64,000 bases of DNA from Polytrichum commune (taxonomy: Eukaryota > Streptophyta > Polytrichopsida > Polytrichales > Polytrichaceae). The stretch spans positions 20,102,144 through 20,166,143 of the forward strand of contig OX485809.1 in assembly GCA_950295325.1 (NCBI GenBank), read 5' to 3'. Positions 61,728 through 64,000 of the stretch are shown piece after piece. Each line of letters opens with the position of its first letter. The stretch's first letter is position 1. Below the pieces are notes generated by a model. The model saw nothing but the letters and a program-made list of their open reading frames with translations, was not told the DNA's origin and searched no databases. Made by a program: the position numbers and the translations under genes.

Positions 61728-63175
61728 GAAGTGATTTGAAGCTGCACCTTCCTAACTCTGTTGTACAATTTCATCACGCAAACGTAAAACATGCAATGTA
61801 ACCATGAGATGGCATGGGAAGGCTATGCAGGAAAGCCAGCATTGAATTGTGATCAACATCTGTGAGACTGGAACATCGGAAATGGTGTAGGCCACGGCTC
61901 AATCTGAAATGCTGCTCAATCGGAAATGCTGCTCAATCGGAAATCGATGAGTGCTGATGAACTTCCGAGCTTGAAAAACCGAAATGCTGCAGATTGTGTC
62001 ATGAGTTCCAAAAACTGAGTGCATTCGAAGTGATTTGAAGCTGCCCTTCCTAACTCTGTTGTACAATTTCATCATGCAAACGTAAAACATGCAATGTAAC
62101 CATGAGATGGCATGGGAAGGCTATGCAGGAAAGCCAGCATTGAATTGTGATCAACATCTGTGAGACTGGAACATCGGAAGTGGTGTAGGCCACGGCTCAA
62201 TCTGAAGATCAATGAGTGCTGATGAACTTCCGAGCTTGAAAAACCGAAATGCTGCAGATTGTGTTATGAGTTCCAAAAACTGGGTGCGTTCGAAGTGATT
62301 TGAAGCCTCGGGGGGGGGGGGTAGTCATTGGTTGCAGGAGCCATATACGTGCGAACAAATGATAGGGTATTTAAAAAACATGGGGGCAAAAAATTATAAA
62401 TGGACTTAAGAGTAATATAGGGTATCAAAAATGGCACTGGACATCTTTAAAGTACTATAGGGTTTGGAATAATAGGTAATTTGGAATTATAAGTAATGCA
62501 AGCCATTTTTCTATTAACCCAAAGTAGAAATTTACATAATGATAGCATGTGAAAAAAAGAAGAGAATTGAAAGTCCTATAAAATAGTGGTTGTTCGCACC
62601 TATATCCTTAACTTTTTAACACACTGCCCCCCCCCCCCCCCGAGTTTGAAGCTGCACCTTCCTAACTCTGTTGTACAATTTCATCACGCAAACGTAAAAC
62701 GTGCAATGTAACCATGAGATGGGAAGGCTATGCATGCAGGAAAGCCAGCATTGAATTGTGATCAACATCTGTGAGACTGGAACATCGGAAGTGGTGTAGG
62801 CCACGGCTCAATCTGAAGATCGATGAGTGCTGATGAACTTCCGAGCTTGAAAAACCGAAATGCTGCAGATTGTGTTGTGAGTTCCAAAAACTGGGTGCGT
62901 TCGAAGTGATTTGAAGCTGCACCTTCCTAACTCTGTTGTACAATTTCATCACGCAAACGTAAAACGTGCAATGTAACCATGAGATGGGAAGGCTATGCAT
63001 GCAGGAAAGCCAGCATTGAATTGTGATCAACATCATTCTGTGAGACTGGAACATTGGAAGTGGTGTAAGCCACGGCTCAATCTGAAGATCGATGAGTGCT
63101 GATGAACTTCCGAGCTTGAAAAAACCGAAATGCTGCAGATTGTGTTGTGAGTTCCAGAAACTGAGTACGCTCGAA
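61728..63175. repeat. Tandem array of 265-300-bp units, four copies, one interrupted
   Basis: Copies begin GAAGTGATTTGAAGC at 61,728, 62,027, 62,292 and 62,913 and share GTTGTACAATTTCATCA, GCAGGAAAGCCAGCATTG and CCGAAATGCTGCAGATTG. The first copy has an extra internal triplication of a 20-bp word (AATGCTGCTCAATCGGA). The third is split by a 338-bp insertion. A minus-strand frame is open through the last two copies (63,351 to 62,728), perhaps only because the period is near a multiple of three. Confidence 0.92.
62307..62644. mobile_element. 338-bp non-coding DNA transposon with G-run/C-run ends and 8-bp target duplication
   Basis: TTTGAAGC occurs at 62,299-62,306 and again at 62,645-62,652. 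The enclosed DNA starts CTCGGGGG (12 G in a row) and ends with 15 C then GAG, so the termini are inverted repeats CTCG(G)n. Sister repeat units carry TTTGAAGCTGCACC uninterrupted, which is the empty site. No ORF. An 8-bp duplication is typical of hAT elements, but the ends do not resemble the usual hAT CAGGG-type terminus, so the superfamily is open. Confidence 0.9.
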
Positions 63176-63645
63176 TGACAATAATGAACAGTCCCAATGC
63201 ACAGTGACACACAATAATGAAGTGCAAGCCCCATCCGTACGTGGTCACAGAGTTGCTCGTTGGTGTCCTCGTACACGGTGATAAAACAGTCGTGAGTGAT
63301 CAAAAAGAATTGCGCATCGACAAAAACAGTAGCAGCAGCATTAGATGCCACAGTAGATCGCGAGAGCCCTATGCATGAGGGTATATATCAAATGCAATCA
63401 GAGCAGTAGATAATTAATAACCAAGCGGCACATGATCAATTTCCGAAGTCAGTGCTTGTGGAGGCAGAGATTTACAATAATCTGAGCCCACCGAAGCTGG
63501 CCGAGGTTGAGCATGTGCTTGCCTGCCACTGCCATGGCAGTGTTTTTGTGTCAAGAAACTCTGAAGTATAAATACGTCAAATCATTTCCCATGTGGTGCC
63601 ACATCAAGCATAGATGCTGAAAGGTTTGAATGCATGCATACCAAG

Positions 63646-63800
63646 GGCCTGTTTACACCATGGACCATGAAGTCGGACCATGGAGGATGGTTTTTTTCCA
63701 TGGTCCGACTTCCATGGTCCGATTTTTTCCAAATTTAATTTACAAAGCCTTTGGGCCCTCCACTAGGTGTAAACCAAATGTGGACCAAGAGGAATGACCA
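63646..63800. mobile_element. Terminal part of a MITE-like element cut by the gap
   Basis: Begins GGGCCTGTTTACACCATGG, a start of the kind common in plant MITEs. It contains a hairpin with arms GACCATGAAGTCGGACCATG and CATGGTCCGACTTCCATGGTC around GGATGGTTTTTT. GGTGTAAACC later mirrors GTTTACACC of the start, so the far end may fall close to 63,775 or within the gap. Confidence 0.5.
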
Positions 63801-64000
63801 NNNNNNNNNNNNNNNNNNNNNNNNNNNNNNNNNNNNNNNNNNNNNNNNNNNNNNNNNNNNNNNNNNNNNNNNNNNNNNNNNNNNNNNNNNNNNNNNNNNN
63901 NNNNNNNNNNNNNNNNNNNNNNNNNNNNNNNNNNNNNNNNNNNNNNNNNNNNNNNNNNNNNNNNNNNNNNNNNNNNNNNNNNNNNNNNNNNNNNNNNNNN
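63801..64000. other. Assembly gap (200 N)
   Basis: Unsequenced bases; the window ends at a scaffold gap. Confidence 1.

Overview
This window is nuclear DNA of a land plant. The evidence is four spliced genes with plant-type introns (an 18-exon mitochondrial elongation factor among them), a plant-type LINE with a DUF4283-like ORF1, a PIF/Harbinger element, a broken TIR-NB-ARC-LRR resistance gene, and plant telo-box promoter motifs. The TIR wording (VFLSHAGTEKDFVEQL) looks to me more like seed-free plants such as bryophytes or lycophytes than like a crop angiosperm, but that is only an impression. The last 200 bases are an assembly gap.

Layout. 1-2.6 kb: stacked tandem duplications with units of 378, 187-190, 85 and 34 bp. 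3.7-8.9 kb: a decayed LINE on the plus strand whose endonuclease domain is not visible. 8.9-19.4 kb: AT-rich DNA without a recognisable gene, holding one 359-bp MITE with 13-bp inverted ends. 19.5-23.9 kb, minus: a complete CIR1-like gene (7 coding exons, 500 aa) whose first intron carries a 5S-rRNA-headed element. 24.4-25.2 kb: a 135-bp satellite array just upstream of that gene. 29.3-30.9 kb, plus: a complete RNF170-like RING ligase gene (5 coding exons, 189 aa). 31.8-35.3 kb, plus: a TIR-NB-ARC-LRR pseudogene. 36.0-38.9 kb: a second 5S-headed element, a scrap of RRP45 exon 3, a second MITE copy and a fold-back. 39,007-43,109: a full-length PIF/Harbinger transposon with inverted ends, a TAA target duplication and two convergent genes. 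44.8-48.9 kb, plus: complete RRP45 exosome-subunit gene (8 exons, 505 aa). 51.2-59.4 kb, minus: complete mitochondrial EF-G1 gene (18 exons, 768 aa). 60.2 kb: a nearly perfect 47-bp-arm hairpin. 61.7-63.2 kb: a tandem array of about 265-300-bp units, one copy split by a 338-bp transposon with G-run/C-run ends and an 8-bp target duplication.

The four intact genes are housekeeping: RNA processing (CIR1-like, RRP45), ER ubiquitination (RNF170-like) and organelle translation (mEF-G1). They are independent units with no sign of a cluster. Between them lie mobile-element fossils. I reconstructed the exon models by hand: every junction given keeps the reading frame and uses GT-AG sites.

The most noteworthy signals are the 5S-rRNA-headed repeat family (one copy keeps about 119 nt of 5S-like head), the poly-G/poly-C-ended 338-bp insertion whose empty site is preserved in sister repeats, the hairpin at 60.2 kb, and the clean Harbinger boundary.
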